Shown here: in pieces, positions 27,141-41,570 of the stretch
Layout: each line of letters begins with the position of its first letter
Position numbering within the stretch: the first letter of the stretch is position 1
Assembly (NCBI RefSeq): GCF_910591885.1
Contig: NW_025963597.1
Coordinates: 248,001-312,000 of the forward strand
Direction of reading: 5' to 3'
Length of the DNA stretch: 64,000 bases
Source: Bombus terrestris
Lineage: Eukaryota; Arthropoda; Insecta; Hymenoptera; Apidae
Translations under genes and position numbers: made by a program
Notes under the pieces: model-generated
The model's database searches: none
What the model was told of the DNA's origin: nothing
Seen by the model: the letters and a program-made list of their open reading frames with translations, nothing else

Positions 27141-28010
27141 TCCCACGTTGTCCCACGTTGTCCCACGTTGTCCCACGTTGTCCCACGTTGTCCCACGTTG
27201 TCCCACGTTGTCCCACGGTGTCCAACGATGTCCAACGGTGTCCAACGGTGTCCCACGGTGTCCAACGGTGTCCCACGTTGTCCCACGTTGTCCCACGTTG
27301 TCCCACGTTGTCCCACGTTGTCCAACGATGTCCAACGGTGTCCCACGTTGTCCCACGTTGTTCCATGGTTTCCCACGTTGTCCCACGTTGTCCCACGTTG
27401 TCCCACGGTGTCCAACGATGTCCAACGGTGTCCCACGTTGTCCAACGGTGTCCCACGTTGTCCCACGTTGTCCCACGTTGTCCCACGTTGTCCCACGATG
27501 TCCCACGTTGTCCCACGTTGTCCCACGTTGTCCCACGTTGTCCCACGTTGTCCCACGTTGTCCCACGTTGTCCCACGTTGTCCCACGTTGTCCAACGTTG
27601 TCCCACGGTGTCCAACGATGTCCAACGGTGTCCAACGGTGTCCCACGGTGTCCAACGGTGTCCCACGTTGTCCCACGTTGTCCCACGTTGTCCCACGTTG
27701 TCCCACGTTGTCCCACGTTGTCCCACGTTGTCCCACGTTGTCCCACGATGTCCAACGGTGTCCCACGTTGTCCCACGTTGTTCCATGGTTTCCCACGTTG
27801 TCCCACGTTGTCCCACGTTGTCCCACGGTGTCCAACGATGTCCAACGATGTCCAACGGTGTCCCACGATGTCCAACGATGTCCAACGATGTCCCACGGTG
27901 TCCAACGATGTCCAACGGTGTCCAACGATGTCCAACGATGTCCAACGGTGTCCCACGATGTCCAACGATGTCCAACGATGTCCAACGGTGTCCAACGGTG
28001 TCCAACGGTG
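24251..28010. repeat. Copy 1 of the 6,260-bp-offset duplication
   Basis: All K6 units from 24951 to 27781 and the rare units tccaaaggtg 24821, tcccatgttg 25201, tccagcgatg 25781, tcccaagttg 26241, tcccacgtgg 26831 and ccccacgttg 27091 recur 6,260 bp later. The left break is inside a K4/K5 island (24241 against 30501), and the right break is at the end of another island (28011 against 34271). Confidence 0.88.
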
Positions 28011-30340
28011 TCCCACGGTGTCCAACGGTGTCCCACGTTGTCCCACGTTGTCCCACGTTGTCCCACGTTGTCCCACGTTGTCCCACGGTGTCCAACGATG
28101 TCCAACGGTGTCCCACGTTGTCCAACGGTGTCCCACGTTGTCCCACGTTGTCCCACGTTGTCCCACGTTGTCCCACGTTGTCCCACGTTGTCCCACGTTG
28201 TCCCACGTTGTCCCACGTTGTCCCACGTTGTCCCACGTTGTCCCACGGTGTCCAACGATGTCCAACGGTGTCCAACGGTGTCCCACGGTGTCCAACGGTG
28301 TCCCACGTTGTCCCACGTTGTCCCACGTTGTCCCACGTTGTCCCACGTTGTCCCACGTTGTCCAACGATGTCCAACGGTGTCCCACGTTGTCCCACGTTG
28401 TTCCATGGTTTCCCACGTTGTCCCACGTTGTCCCACGTTGTCCCACGGTGTCCAACGATGTCCAACGGTGTCCAACGGTGTCCAACGGTGTCCAACGGTG
28501 TCCCACGTTGTCCCACGTTGTCCCACGTTGCCCCACGGTGTCCAACGATGTCCAACGGTGTCCCACGTTGTCCCACGTTGTCCCACGTTGTCCCACGTTG
28601 TCCCACGTTGTCCCACGATGTCCCACGTTGTCCCACGTTGTCCCACGTTGTCCCACGTTGTCCCACGTTGTCCCACGTTGTCCCACGTTGTCCCACGTTG
28701 TCCCACGTTGTCCCACGTTGTCCCACGTTGTCCCACGTTGTCCCACGATGTCCCACGTTGTCCCACGTTGTCCCACGTTGTCCCACGTTGTCCCACGGTG
28801 TCCAACGATGTCCAACGGTGTCCAACGGTGTCCCACGGTGTCCCACGGTGTCCCACGTTGTCCCACGTTGTCCCACGTTGTCCCACGTTGTCCCACGTTG
28901 TCCCACGATGTCCCACGTTGTCCCACGTTGTCCGACGTTGTCCCACGTTGTCCCACGTTGTCCCACGTTGTCCCACGGTGTCCAACGATGTCCAACGATG
29001 TCCAACGGTGTCCCACGTTGTCCCACGTTGTTCCATGGTTTCCCACGTTGTCCCACGTTGTCCCACGTTGTCCCACGGTGTCCAACGATGTCCAACGGTG
29101 TCCAACGGTGTCCAACGGTGTCCAACGGTGTCCCACGTTGTCCCACGTTGTCCCACGTTGTCCCACGTTGTCCCACGTTGTCCCACGATGTCCCACGTTG
29201 TCCCACGTTGTCCCACGTTGTCCCACGATGTCCCACGTTGTCCCACGTTGTCCCACGTTGTCCCACGTTGTCCCACGATGTCCCACGTTGTCCCACGTTG
29301 TCCCACGTTGTCCCACGTTGTCCCACGGTGTCCAACGATGTCCAACGGTGTCCAACGGTGTCCCACGGTGTCCAACGGTGTCCCACGTTGTCCCACGTTG
29401 TCCCACGTTGTCCCACGTTGTCCCACGTTGTCCCACGATGTCCCACGTTGTCCCACGTTGTCCCACGTTGTCCCACGTTGTCCCACGTTGTCCCACGGTG
29501 TCCAACGATGTCCAACGATGTCCAACGGTGTCCAACGGTGTCCAACGGTGTCCCACGGTGTCCAACGGTGTCCCACGTTGTCCCACGTTGTCCCACGTTG
29601 TCCCACGTTGTCCCACGATGTCCCACGTTGTCCAACGGTGTCCAACGGTGTCCAACGATGTCCAACGATGTCCAACGGTGTCCCACGATGTCCAACGATG
29701 TCCAACGATGTCCCACGGTGTCCCACGTTGTCCCACGTTGTCCCACGTTGTCCCACGTTGTCCCACGTTGTCCCACGGTGTCCAACGATGTCCAACGGTG
29801 TCCCACGTTGTCCAACGGTGTCCCACGTTGTCCCACGTTGTCCCACGTTGTCCCACGTTGTCCAACGGTGTCCCACGTTGTCCCACGTTGTCCCACGTTG
29901 TCCCACGTTGTCCCACGTTGTCCCACGTTGTCCCACGTTGTCCCACGGTGTCCAACGATGTCCAACGGTGTCCAAAGGTGTCCCACGGTGTCCAACGGTG
30001 TCCCACGTTGTCCCACGTTGTCCCACGTTGTCCCACGTTGTCCCACGTTGTCCCACGTTGTCCAACGATGTCCAACGGTGTCCCACGTTGTCCCACGTTG
30101 TTCCATGGTTTCCCACGTTGTCCCACGTTGTCCCACGTTGTCCCACGGTGTCCAACGATGTCCAACGGTGTCCCACGTTGTCCAACGGTGTCCCACGTTG
30201 TCCCACGTTGTCCCACGTTGTCCCACGTTGTCCCACGATGTCCCACGTTGTCCCACGTTGTCCCACGTTGTCCCACGTTGTCCCACGTTGTCCCACGTTG
30301 TCCCACGTTGTCCCACGTTGTCCCACGTTGTCCCACGGTG
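24701..30340. repeat. Copy 1 of the 9,590-bp-offset duplication
   Basis: K6 units at 24951, 25401, 25901, 26641, 27361, 27781, 28401, 29031 and 30101 all recur 9,590 bp downstream, as do tccaaaggtg (29971 to 39561), ccccacggtg (28531 to 38121) and K7 (28931 to 38521). Length is about 5.64 kb. The right end is at 30341, where K4 is replaced by tccaacgttg at 39931 in the partner. Confidence 0.88.
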
Positions 30341-30510
30341 TCCAACGATGTCCAACGGTGTCCCACGTTGTCCAACGGTGTCCCACGTTGTCCCACGTTG
30401 TCCCACGTTGTCCCACGTTGTCCCACGTTGTCCCACGTTGTCCCACGTTGTCCCACGTTGTCCCACGTTGTCCCACGTTGTCCCACGTTGTCCCACGTTG
30501 TCCCACGGTG

Positions 30511-33500
30511 TCCAACGATGTCCAACGATGTCCAACGGTGTCCAACGATGTCCAACGGTGTCCAACGATGTCCAACGATGTCCAACGGTGTCCCACGATG
30601 TCCAACGATGTCCAACGATGTCCAACGGTGTCCAACGGTGTCCAACGGTGTCCCACGGTGTCCAACGGTGTCCCACGTTGTCCCACGTTGTCCCACGTTG
30701 TCCCACGTTGTCCCACGATGTCCCACGTTGTCCAACGGTGTCCAACGGTGTCCAACGATGTCCAACGATGTCCAACGGTGTCCCACGATGTCCAACGATG
30801 TCCAACGATGTCCAACGGTGTCCCACGTTGTCCCACGTTGTCCCACGTTGTCCCACGTTGTCCCACGTTGTCCCACGTTGTCCCACGGTGTCCAACGATG
30901 TCCAACGGTGTCCCACGTTGTCCAACGGTGTCCCACGTTGTCCCACGTTGTCCCACGTTGTCCCACGTTGTCCCACGTTGTCCCACGTTGTCCCACGTTG
31001 TCCCACGTTGTCCCACGTTGTCCCACGTTGTCCCACGTTGTCCCACGTTGTCCCACGGTGTCCAACGATGTCCAACGGTGTCCAAAGGTGTCCCACGGTG
31101 TCCAACGGTGTCCCACGTTGTCCCACGTTGTCCCACGTTGTCCCACGTTGTCCCACGTTGTCCCACGTTGTCCCACGATGTCCCACGGTGTCCCACGTTG
31201 TCCCACGTTGTTCCATGGTGTCCCACGTTGTCCCACGTTGTCCCACGTTGTCCCACGGTGTCCAACGATGTCCAACGGTGTCCCACGTTGTCCAACGGTG
31301 TCCCACGTTGTCCCACGTTGTCCCACGTTGTCCCACGTTGTCCCACGATGTCCCACGTTGTCCCACGTTGTCCCACGTTGTCCCACGTTGTCCCACGTTG
31401 TCCCACGTTGTCCCACGTTGTCCCACGTTGTGCCACGTTGTCCCACGGTGTCCAACGTTGTCCCATGTTGTCCCACGGTGTCCAACGATGTCCAACGGTG
31501 TCCAACGGTGTCCCACGGTGTCCAACGGTGTCCCACGTTGTCCCACGTTGTCGCACGTTGTCCCACGTTGTCCCACGTTGTCCCACGTTGTCCCACGTTG
31601 TCCCACGTTGTCCCACGTTGTCCAACGATGTCCAACGGTGTCCCACGTTGTCCCACGTTGTTCCATGGTTTCCCACGTTGTCCCACGTTGTCCCACGTTG
31701 TCCCACGGTGTCCAACGATGTCCAACGGTGTCCAACGGTGTCCAACGGTGTCCAACGGTGTCCCACGTTGTCCCACGTTGTCCCACGTTGTCCCACGGTG
31801 TCCAACGATGTCCAACGGTGTCCCACGTTGTCCCACGTTGTCCCACGTTGCCCCACGTTGTCCCACGTTGTCCCACGTTGTCCCACGTTGTCCCACGTTG
31901 TCCCACGATGTCCAACGTTGTCCCACGTTGTCCCACGTTGTCCCACGTTGTCCCACGTTGTCCCACGTTGTCCCACGTTGTCCCACGTTGTCCCACGTTG
32001 TCCCACGTTGTCCCACGGTGTCCAACGATGTCCAACGGTGTCCAGCGATGTCCAACGGTGTCCCACGTTGTCCCACGTTTTCCCACGTTGCCCCACGTTG
32101 TCCCACGGTGTCCAACGATGTCCAACGATGTCCAACGGTGTCCCACGTTGTCCCACGTTGTTCCATGGTTTCCCACGTTGTCCCACGTTGTCCCACGTTG
32201 TCCCACGGTGTCCAACGATGTCCAACGGTGTCCAACGGTGTCCAACGGTGTCCAACGGTGTCCCACGTTGTCCCACGTTGTCCCACGTTGTCCCACGTTG
32301 TCCCACGGTGTCCAACGATGTCCAACGGTGTCCCACGTTGTCCCACGTTGTCCCACGTTGTCCCACGTTGTCCCACGTTGTCCCACGATGTCCCACGTTG
32401 TCCCACGTTGTCCCACGTTGTCCCACGTTGTCCCACGTTGTCCCACGGTGTCCAACGATGTCCAACGGTGTCCAACGGTGTCCAACGGTGTCCAACGGTG
32501 TCCCAAGTTGTCCCACGTTGTCCCACGTTGTCCCACGGTGTCCAACGATGTCCAACGGTGTCCCACGTTGTCCCACGGTGTCCAACGATGTCCAACGGTG
32601 TCCCACGTTGTCCAACGGTGTCCCACGTTGTCCCACGTTGTCCCACGTTGTCCCACGTTGTCCCACGTTGTCCCACGTTGTCCCACGTTGTCCCACGTTG
32701 TCCCACGTTGTCCCACGTTGTCCCACGTTGTCCCACGTTGTCCCACGGTGTCCAACGATGTCCAACGGTGTCCAACGGTGTCCCACGGTGTCCAACGGTG
32801 TCCCACGTTGTCCCACGTTGTCCCACGTTGTCCCACGTTGTCCCACGTTGTCCCACGTTGTCCAACGATGTCCAACGGTGTCCCACGTTGTCCCACGTTG
32901 TTCCATGGTTTCCCACGTTGTCCCACGTTGTCCCACGTTGTCCCACGTTGTCCCACGTTGTCCCACGGTGTCCCACGGTGTCCAACGATGTCCAACGGTG
33001 TCCCACGTTGTCCCACGTTGTCCCACGATGTCCCACGTTGTCCCACGTTGTCCCACGTTGTCCCACGTTGTCCCACGTTGTCCCACGTTGTCCCACGTGG
33101 TCCCACGTTGTCCCACGTTGTCCCACGGTGTCCAACGATGTCCAACGGTGTCCCACGTTGTCCAACGGTGTCCCACGTTGTCCCACGTTGTCCCACGTTG
33201 TCCCACGTTGTCCCACGATGTCCCACGTTGTCCCACGTTGTCCCACGTTGTCCCACGGTGTCCAACGATGTCCAACGGTGTCCCACGTTGTCCAACGGTG
33301 TCCCACGTTGTCCCACGTTGTCCCACGTTGTCCCACGTTGTCCCACGATGCCCCACGTTGTCCCACGTTGTCCCACGTTGTCCCACGTTGTCCCACGTTG
33401 TCCCACGTTGTCCCACGTTGTCCCACGTTGTCCCACGTTGTCCCACGTTGTCCCACGTTGTCCCACGTTGTCCCACGGTGTCCAACGATGTCCAACGGTG

Positions 33501-34270
33501 TCCAACGGTGTCCCACGGTGTCCAACGGTGTCCCACGTTGTCCCACGTTGTCCCACGTTGTCCCACGTTGTCCCACGTTGTCCAACGATGTCCAACGGTG
33601 TCCCACGTTGTCCCACGTTGTTCCATGGTTTCCCACGTTGTCCCACGTTGTCCCACGTTGTCCCACGGTGTCCAACGATGTCCAACGGTGTCCCACGTTG
33701 TCCAACGGTGTCCCACGTTGTCCCACGTTGTCCCACGTTGTCCCACGTTGTCCCACGATGTCCCACGTTGTCCCACGTTGTCCCACGTTGTCCCACGTTG
33801 TCCCACGTTGTCCCACGTTGTCCCACGTTGTCCCACGTTGTCCCACGTTGTCCAACGTTGTCCCACGGTGTCCAACGATGTCCAACGGTGTCCAACGGTG
33901 TCCCACGGTGTCCAACGGTGTCCCACGTTGTCCCACGTTGTCCCACGTTGTCCCACGTTGTCCCACGTTGTCCCACGTTGTCCCACGTTGTCCCACGTTG
34001 TCCAACGATGTCCAACGGTGTCCCACGTTGTCCCACGTTGTTCCATGGTTTCCCACGTTGTCCCACGTTGTCCCACGTTGTCCCACGGTGTCCAACGATG
34101 TCCAACGATGTCCAACGGTGTCCCACGATGTCCAACGATGTCCAACGATGTCCAACGGTGTCCAACGATGTCCAACGGTGTCCAACGATGTCCAACGATG
34201 TCCAACGGTGTCCCACGATGTCCAACGATGTCCAACGATGTCCAACGGTGTCCAACGGTGTCCAACGGTG
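30511..34270. repeat. Copy 2 of the 6,260-bp-offset duplication
   Basis: Partner of 24251-28010, about 3.76 kb. The K6 at 31211 carries a private change to ttccatggtg. Both ends fall in K4/K5 islands, so the exchange points sit in the most internally repetitive parts of the array. Confidence 0.88.
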
Positions 34271-34290
34271 TCCAACGGTGTCCCAAGTTG

Positions 34291-37200
34291 TCCCACGTTG
34301 TCCCACGTTGTCCCACGTTGTCCCACGTTGTCCCACGTTGTCCCACGTTGTCCCACGTTGTCCCACGTTGTCCCACGTTGTCCCACGGTGTCCAACGATG
34401 TCCAACGGTGTCCAAAGGTGTCCCACGGTGTCCAACGGTGTCCCACGTTGTCCCACGTTGTCCCACGTTGTCCCACGTTGTCCCACGTTGTCCCACGTTG
34501 TCCAACGATGTCCAACGGTGTCCCACGTTGTCCCACGTTGTTCCATGGTTTCCCACGTTGTCCCACGTTGTCCCACGTTGTCCCACGGTGTCCAACGATG
34601 TCCAACGGTGTCCCACGTTGTCCAACGGTGTCCCACGTTGTCCCACGTTGTCCCACGTTGTCCCACGTTGTCCCACGATGTCCCACGTTGTCCCACGTTG
34701 TCCCACGTTGTCCCACGTTGTCCCACGTTGTCCCACGTTGTCCCACGTTGTCCCACGTTGTGCCACGTTGTCCCACGGTGTCCAACGTTGTCCCATGTTG
34801 TCCCACGGTGTCCAACGATGTCCAACGGTGTCCAACGGTGTCCCACGGTGTCCAACGGTGTCCCACGTTGTCCCACGTTGTCCCACGTTGTCCCACGTTG
34901 TCCCACGTTGTCCCACGTTGTCCCACGTTGTCCCACGTTGTCCCACGTTGTCCAACGATGTCCAACGGTGTCCCACGTTGTCCCACGTTGTTCCATGGTT
35001 TCCCACGTTGTCCCACGTTGTCCCACGTTGTCCCACGGTGTCCAACGATGTCCAACGGTGTCCAACGGTGTCCAACGGTGTCCAACGGTGTCCCACGTTG
35101 TCCCACGTTGTCCCACGTTGTCCCACGGTGTCCAACGATGTCCAACGGTGTCCCACGTTGTCCCACGTTGTCCCACGTTGCCCCACGTTGTCCCACGTTG
35201 TCCCACGTTGTCCCACGTTGTCCCACGTTGTCCCACGATGTCCCACGTTGTCCCACGTTGTCCCACGTTGTCCCACGTTGTCCCACGTTGTCCCACGTTG
35301 TCCCACGTTGTCCCACGTTGTCCCACGTTGTCCCACGTTGTCCCACGGTGTCCAACGATGTCCAACGGTGTCCAGCGATGTCCAACGGTGTCCCACGTTG
35401 TCCCACGTTTTCCCACGTTGCCCCACGTTGTCCCACGGTGTCCAACGATGTCCAACGATGTCCAACGGTGTCCCACGTTGTCCCACGTTGTTCCATGGTT
35501 TCCCACGTTGTCCCACGTTGTCCCACGTTGTCCCACGGTGTCCAACGATGTCCAACGGTGTCCAACGGTGTCCAACGGTGTCCAACGGTGTCCCACGTTG
35601 TCCCACGTTGTCCCACGTTGTCCCACGTTGTCCCACGGTGTCCAACGATGTCCAACGGTGTCCCACGTTGTCCCACGTTGTCCCACGTTGTCCCACGTTG
35701 TCCCACGTTGTCCCACGATGTCCCACGTTGTCCCACGTTGTCCCACGTTGTCCCACGTTGTCCCACGTTGTCCCACGGTGTCCAACGATGTCCAACGGTG
35801 TCCAACGGTGTCCAACGGTGTCCAACGGTGTCCCAAGTTGTCCCACGTTGTCCCACGTTGTCCCACGGTGTCCAACGATGTCCAACGGTGTCCCACGTTG
35901 TCCCACGGTGTCCAACGATGTCCAACGGTGTCCCACGTTGTCCAACGGTGTCCCACGTTGTCCCACGTTGTCCCACGTTGTCCCACGTTGTCCCACGTTG
36001 TCCCACGTTGTCCCACGTTGTCCCACGTTGTCCCACGTTGTCCCACGTTGTCCCACGTTGTCCCACGTTGTCCCACGGTGTCCAACGATGTCCAACGGTG
36101 TCCAACGGTGTCCCACGGTGTCCAACGGTGTCCCACGTTGTCCCACGTTGTCCCACGTTGTCCCACGTTGTCCCACGTTGTCCCACGTTGTCCAACGATG
36201 TCCAACGGTGTCCCACGTTGTCCCACGTTGTTCCATGGTTTCCCACGTTGTCCCACGTTGTCCCACGTTGTCCCACGTTGTCCCACGTTGTCCCACGGTG
36301 TCCCACGGTGTCCAACGATGTCCAACGGTGTCCCACGTTGTCCCACGTTGTCCCACGATGTCCCACGTTGTCCCACGTTGTCCCACGTTGTCCCACGTTG
36401 TCCCACGTTGTCCCACGTTGTCCCACGTTGTCCCACGTTGTCCCACGTTGTCCCACGGTGTCCAACGATGTCCAACGGTGTCCCACGTTGTCCAACGGTG
36501 TCCCACGTTGTCCCACGTTGTCCCACGTTGTCCCACGTTGTCCCACGATGTCCCACGTTGTCCCACGTTGTCCCACGTTGTCCCACGGTGTCCAACGATG
36601 TCCAACGGTGTCCCACGTTGTCCAACGGTGTCCCACGTTGTCCCACGTTGTCCCACGTTGTCCCACGTTGTCCCACGATGCCCCACGTTGTCCCACGTTG
36701 TCCCACGTTGTCCCACGTTGTCCCACGTTGTCCCACGTTGTCCCACGTTGTCCCACGTTGTCCCACGTTGTCCGACGTTGTCCCACGTTGTCCCACGTTG
36801 TCCCACGGTGTCCAACGATGTCCAACGGTGTCCAACGGTGTCCCACGGTGTCCAACGGTGTCCCACGTTGTCCCACGTTGTCCCACGTTGTCCCACGTTG
36901 TCCCACGTTGTCCAACGATGTCCCACGGTGTCCCACGTTGTCCCACGTTGTTCCATGGTTTCCCACGTTGTCCCACGTTGTCCCACGTTGTCCCACGGTG
37001 TCCAACGATGTCCAACGGTGTCCCACGTTGTCCAACGGTGTCCCACGTTGTCCCACGCTGTCCCACGTTGTCCCACGTTGTCCCACGATGTCCCACGTTG
37101 TCCCACGTTGTCCCACGTTGTCCCACGTTGTCCCACGTTGTCCCACGTTGTCCCACGTTGTCCCACGTTGTCCCACGTTGTCCAACGTTGTCCCACGGTG

Positions 37201-39930
37201 TCCAACGATGTCCAACGGTGTCCAACGGTGTCCCACGGTGTCCAACGGTGTCCCACGTTGTCCCACGTTGTCCCACGTTGTCCCACGTTGTCCCACGTTG
37301 TCCCACGTTGTCCCACGTTGTCCCACGTTGTCCAACGATGTCCAACGGTGTCCCACGTTGTCCCACGTTGTTCCATGGTTTCCCACGTTGTCCCACGTTG
37401 TCCCACGTTGTCCCACGGTGTCCAACGATGTCCAACGATGTCCCACGGTGTCCCACGATGTCCAACGATGTCCAACGATGTCCAACGGTGTCCAACGATG
37501 TCCAACGGTGTCCAACGATGTCCAACGATGTCCAACGGTGTCCCACGATGTCCAACGATGTCCAACGATGTCCAACGGTGTCCAACGGTGTCCAACGGTG
37601 TCCCACGGTGTCCAACGGTGTCCCACGTTGTCCCACGTTGTCCCACGTTGTCCCACGTTGTCCCACGTTGTCCCACGGTGTCCAACGATGTCCAACGGTG
37701 TCCCACGTTGTCCAACGGTGTCCCACGTTGTCCCACGTTGTCCCACGTTGTCCCACGTTGTCCCACGTTGTCCCACGTTGTCCCACGTTGTCCCACGTTG
37801 TCCCACGTTGTCCCACGTTGTCCCACGTTGTCCCACGGTGTCCAACGATGTCCAACGGTGTCCAACGGTGTCCCACGGTGTCCAACGGTGTCCCACGTTG
37901 TCCCACGTTGTCCCACGTTGTCCCACGTTGTCCCACGTTGTCCCACGTTGTCCAACGATGTCCAACGGTGTCCCACGTTGTCCCACGTTGTTCCATGGTT
38001 TCCCACGTTGTCCCACGTTGTCCCACGTTGTCCCACGGTGTCCAACGATGTCCAACGGTGTCCAACGGTGTCCAACGGTGTCCAACGGTGTCCCACGTTG
38101 TCCCACGTTGTCCCACGTTGCCCCACGGTGTCCAACGATGTCCAACGGTGTCCCACGTTGTCCCACGGTGTCCCACGTTGTCCCACGTTGTCCCACGTTG
38201 TCCCACGATGTCCCACGTTGTCCCACGTTGTCCCACGTTGTCCCACGTTGTCCCACGTTGTCCCACGTTGTCCCACGTTGTCCCACGTTGTCCCACGTTG
38301 TCCCACGTTGTCCCACGTTGTCCCACGTTGTCCCACGATGTCCCACGTTGTCCCACGTTGTCCCACGTTGTCCCACGTTGTCCCACGGTGTCCAACGATG
38401 TCCAACGGTGTCCAACGGTGTCCCACGGTGTCCAACGGTGTCCCACGTTGTCCCACGTTGTCCCACGTTGTCCCACGTTGTCCCACGTTGTCCCACGATG
38501 TCCCACGTTGTCCCACGTTGTCCGACGTTGTCCCACGTTGTCCCACGTTGTCCCACGTTGTCCCGCGGTGTCCAACGATGTCCAACGATGTCCAACGGTG
38601 TCCCACGTTGTCCCACGTTGTTCCATGGTTTCCCACGTTGTCCCACGTTGTCCCACGTTGTCCCACGGTGTCCAACGATGTCCAACGGTGTCCAACGGTG
38701 TCCAACGGTGTCCAACGGTGTCCCACGTTGTCCCACGTTGTCCCACGTTGTCCCACGTTGTCCCACGTTGTCCCACGATGTCCCACGTTGTCCCACGTTG
38801 TCCCACGTTGTCCCACGATGTCCCACGTTGTCCCACGTTGTCCCACGTTGTCCCACGTTGTCCCACGATGTCCCACGTTGTCCCACGTTGTCCCACGTTG
38901 TCCCACGTTGTCCCACGGTGTCCAACGATGTCCAACGGTGTCCAACGGTGTCCCACGGTGTCCAACGGTGTCCCACGTTGTCCCACGTTGTCCCACGTTG
39001 TCCCACGTTGTCCCACGTTGTCCCACGATGTCCCACGTTGTCCCACGTTGTCCCACGTTGTCCCACGTTGTCCCACGTTGTCCCACGGTGTCCAACGATG
39101 TCCAACGATGTCCAACGGTGTCCAACGGTGTCCAACGGTGTCCCACGGTGTCCAACGGTGTCCCACGTTGTCCCACGTTGTCCCACGTTGTCCCACGTTG
39201 TCCCACGATGTCCCACGTTGTCCAACGGTGTCCAACGGTGTCCAACGATGTCCAACGATGTCCAACGGTGTCCCACGATGTCCAACGATGTCCAACGATG
39301 TCCAACGGTGTCCCACGTTGTCCCACGTTGTCCCACGTTGTCCCACGTTGTCCCACGTTGTCCCACGGTGTCCAACGATGTCCAACGGTGTCCCACGTTG
39401 TCCAACGGTGTCCCACGTTGTCCCACGTTGTCCCACGTTGTCCCACGTTGTCCAACGGTGTCCCACGTTGTCCCACGTTGTCCCACGTTGTCCCACGTTG
39501 TCCCACGTTGTCCCACGTTGTCCCACGTTGTCCCACGGTGTCCAACGATGTCCAACGGTGTCCAAAGGTGTCCCACGGTGTCCAACGGTGTCCCACGTTG
39601 TCCCACGTTGTCCCACGTTGTCCCACGTTGTCCCACGTTGTCCCACGTTGTCCAACGATGTCCAACGGTGTCCCACGTTGTCCCACGTTGTTCCATGGTT
39701 TCCCACGTTGTCCCACGTTGTCCCACGTTGTCCCACGGTGTCCAACGATGTCCAACGGTGTCCCACGTTGTCCAACGGTGTCCCACGTTGTCCCACGTTG
39801 TCCCACGTTGTCCCACGTTGTCCCACGATGTCCCACGTTGTCCCACGTTGTCCCACGTTGTCCCACGTTGTCCCACGTTGTCCCACGTTGTCCCACGTTG
39901 TCCCACGTTGTCCCACGTTGTCCCACGGTG
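34291..39930. repeat. Copy 2 of the 9,590-bp-offset duplication
   Basis: Partner of 24701-30340. Its left part (34281-37600) also matches 30951-34270 at an offset of 3,330 bp, so here two copies of the marker block lie head to tail. Private changes include K3 at 36921 and 37441 in place of K5, K7 at 36771, and tcccacgctg at 37061. Confidence 0.87.
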
Positions 39931-41570
39931 TCCAACGTTGTCCCATGTTGTCCCACGGTGTCCAACGATGTCCAACGGTGTCCAACGGTGTCCCACGGTG
40001 TCCAACGGTGTCCCACGTTGTCCCACGTTGTCCCACGTTGTCCCACGTTGTCCCACGTTGTCCCACGTTGTCCCACGTTGTCCCACGTTGTCCCACGTTG
40101 TCCAACGATGTCCAACGGTGTCCCACGTTGTCCCACGTTGTTCCATGGTTTCCCACGTTGTCCCACGTTGTCCCACGTTGCCCCACGGTGTCCAACGATG
40201 TCCAACGGTGTCCAACGGTGTCCAACGGTGTCCAACGGTGTCCCACGTTGTCCCACGTTGTCCCACGTTGTCCCACGGTGTCCAACGATGTCCAACGGTG
40301 TCCCACGTTGTCCCACGTTGTCCCACGTTGCCCCACGTTGTCCCACGTTGTCCCACGTTGTCCCACGTTGTCCCACGTTGTCCCACGATGTCCCACGTTG
40401 TCCCACGTTGTCCCACGTTGTCCCACGTTGTCCCACGTTGTCCCACGTTGTCCCACGTTGTCCCACGTTGTCCCACGTTGTCCCACGTTGTCCCACGTTG
40501 TCCCACGGTGTCCAACGATGTCCAACGGTGTCCAGCGATGTCCAACGGTGTCCCACGTTGTCCCACGTTTTCCCACGTTGCCCCACGTTGTCCCACGGTG
40601 TCCAACGATGTCCAACGATGTCCAACGGTGTCCCACGTTGTCCCACGTTGTTCCATGGTTTCCCACGTTGTCCCACGTTGTCCCACGTTGTCCCACGGTG
40701 TCCAACGATGTCCAACGGTGTCCAACGGTGTCCAACGGTGTCCAACGGTGTCCCACGTTGTCCCACGTTGTCCCACGTTGTCCCACGGTGTCCAACGATG
40801 TCCAACGGTGTCTCACGTTGTCCCACGTTGTCCCACGTTGTCCCACGTTGTCCCACGTTGTCCCACGATGTCCCACGTTGTCCCACGTTGTCCCACGTTG
40901 TCCCACGTTGTCCCACGTTGTCCCACGGTGTCCAACGATGTCCAACGGTGTCCAACGGTGTCCAACGGTGTCCAACGGTGTCCCAAGTTGTCCCACGTTG
41001 TCCCACGTTGTCCCACGGTGTCCAACGATGTCCAACGGTGTCCCACGTTGTCCCACGGTGTCCAACGATGTCCAACGGTGTCCCACGTTGTCCAACGGTG
41101 TCCCACGTTGTCCCACGTTGTCCCACGTTGTCCCACGTTGTCCCACGTTGTCCCACGTTGTCCCACGTTGTCCCACGTTGTCCCACGTTGTCCCACGTTG
41201 TCCCACGTTGTCCCACGGTGTCCAACGATGTCCAACGGTGTCCAACGGTGTCCCACGGTGTCCAACGGTGTCCCACGTTGTCCCACGTTGTCCCACGTTG
41301 TCCCACGTTGTCCCACGTTGTCCCACGTTGTCCAACGATGTCCAACGGTGTCCCACGTTGTCCCACGTTGTTCCATGGTTTCCCACGTTGTCCCACGTTG
41401 TCCCACGTTGTCCCACGTTGTCCCACGTTGTCCCACGGTGTCCCACGGTGTCCAACGATGTCCAACGGTGTCCCACGTTGTCCCACGTTGTCCCACGATG
41501 TCCCACGTTGTCCCACGTTGTCCCACGTTGTCCCACGTTGTCCCACGTTGTCCCACGTGGTCCCACGTTG
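39411..41570. repeat. Copy 1 of the 4,720-bp-offset duplication
   Basis: Carries tccaaaggtg 39561, K6 39691, tcccatgttg 39941, K6 40141, ccccacggtg 40181, tccagcgatg 40531, K6 40651, tcccaagttg 40981, K6 41371 and tcccacgtgg 41551. All recur 4,720 bp later. The ccccacggtg unit directly after K6 and two K1 units is seen only in this pair. A private tctcacgttg at 40811 makes a minus-strand stop. Confidence 0.87.
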
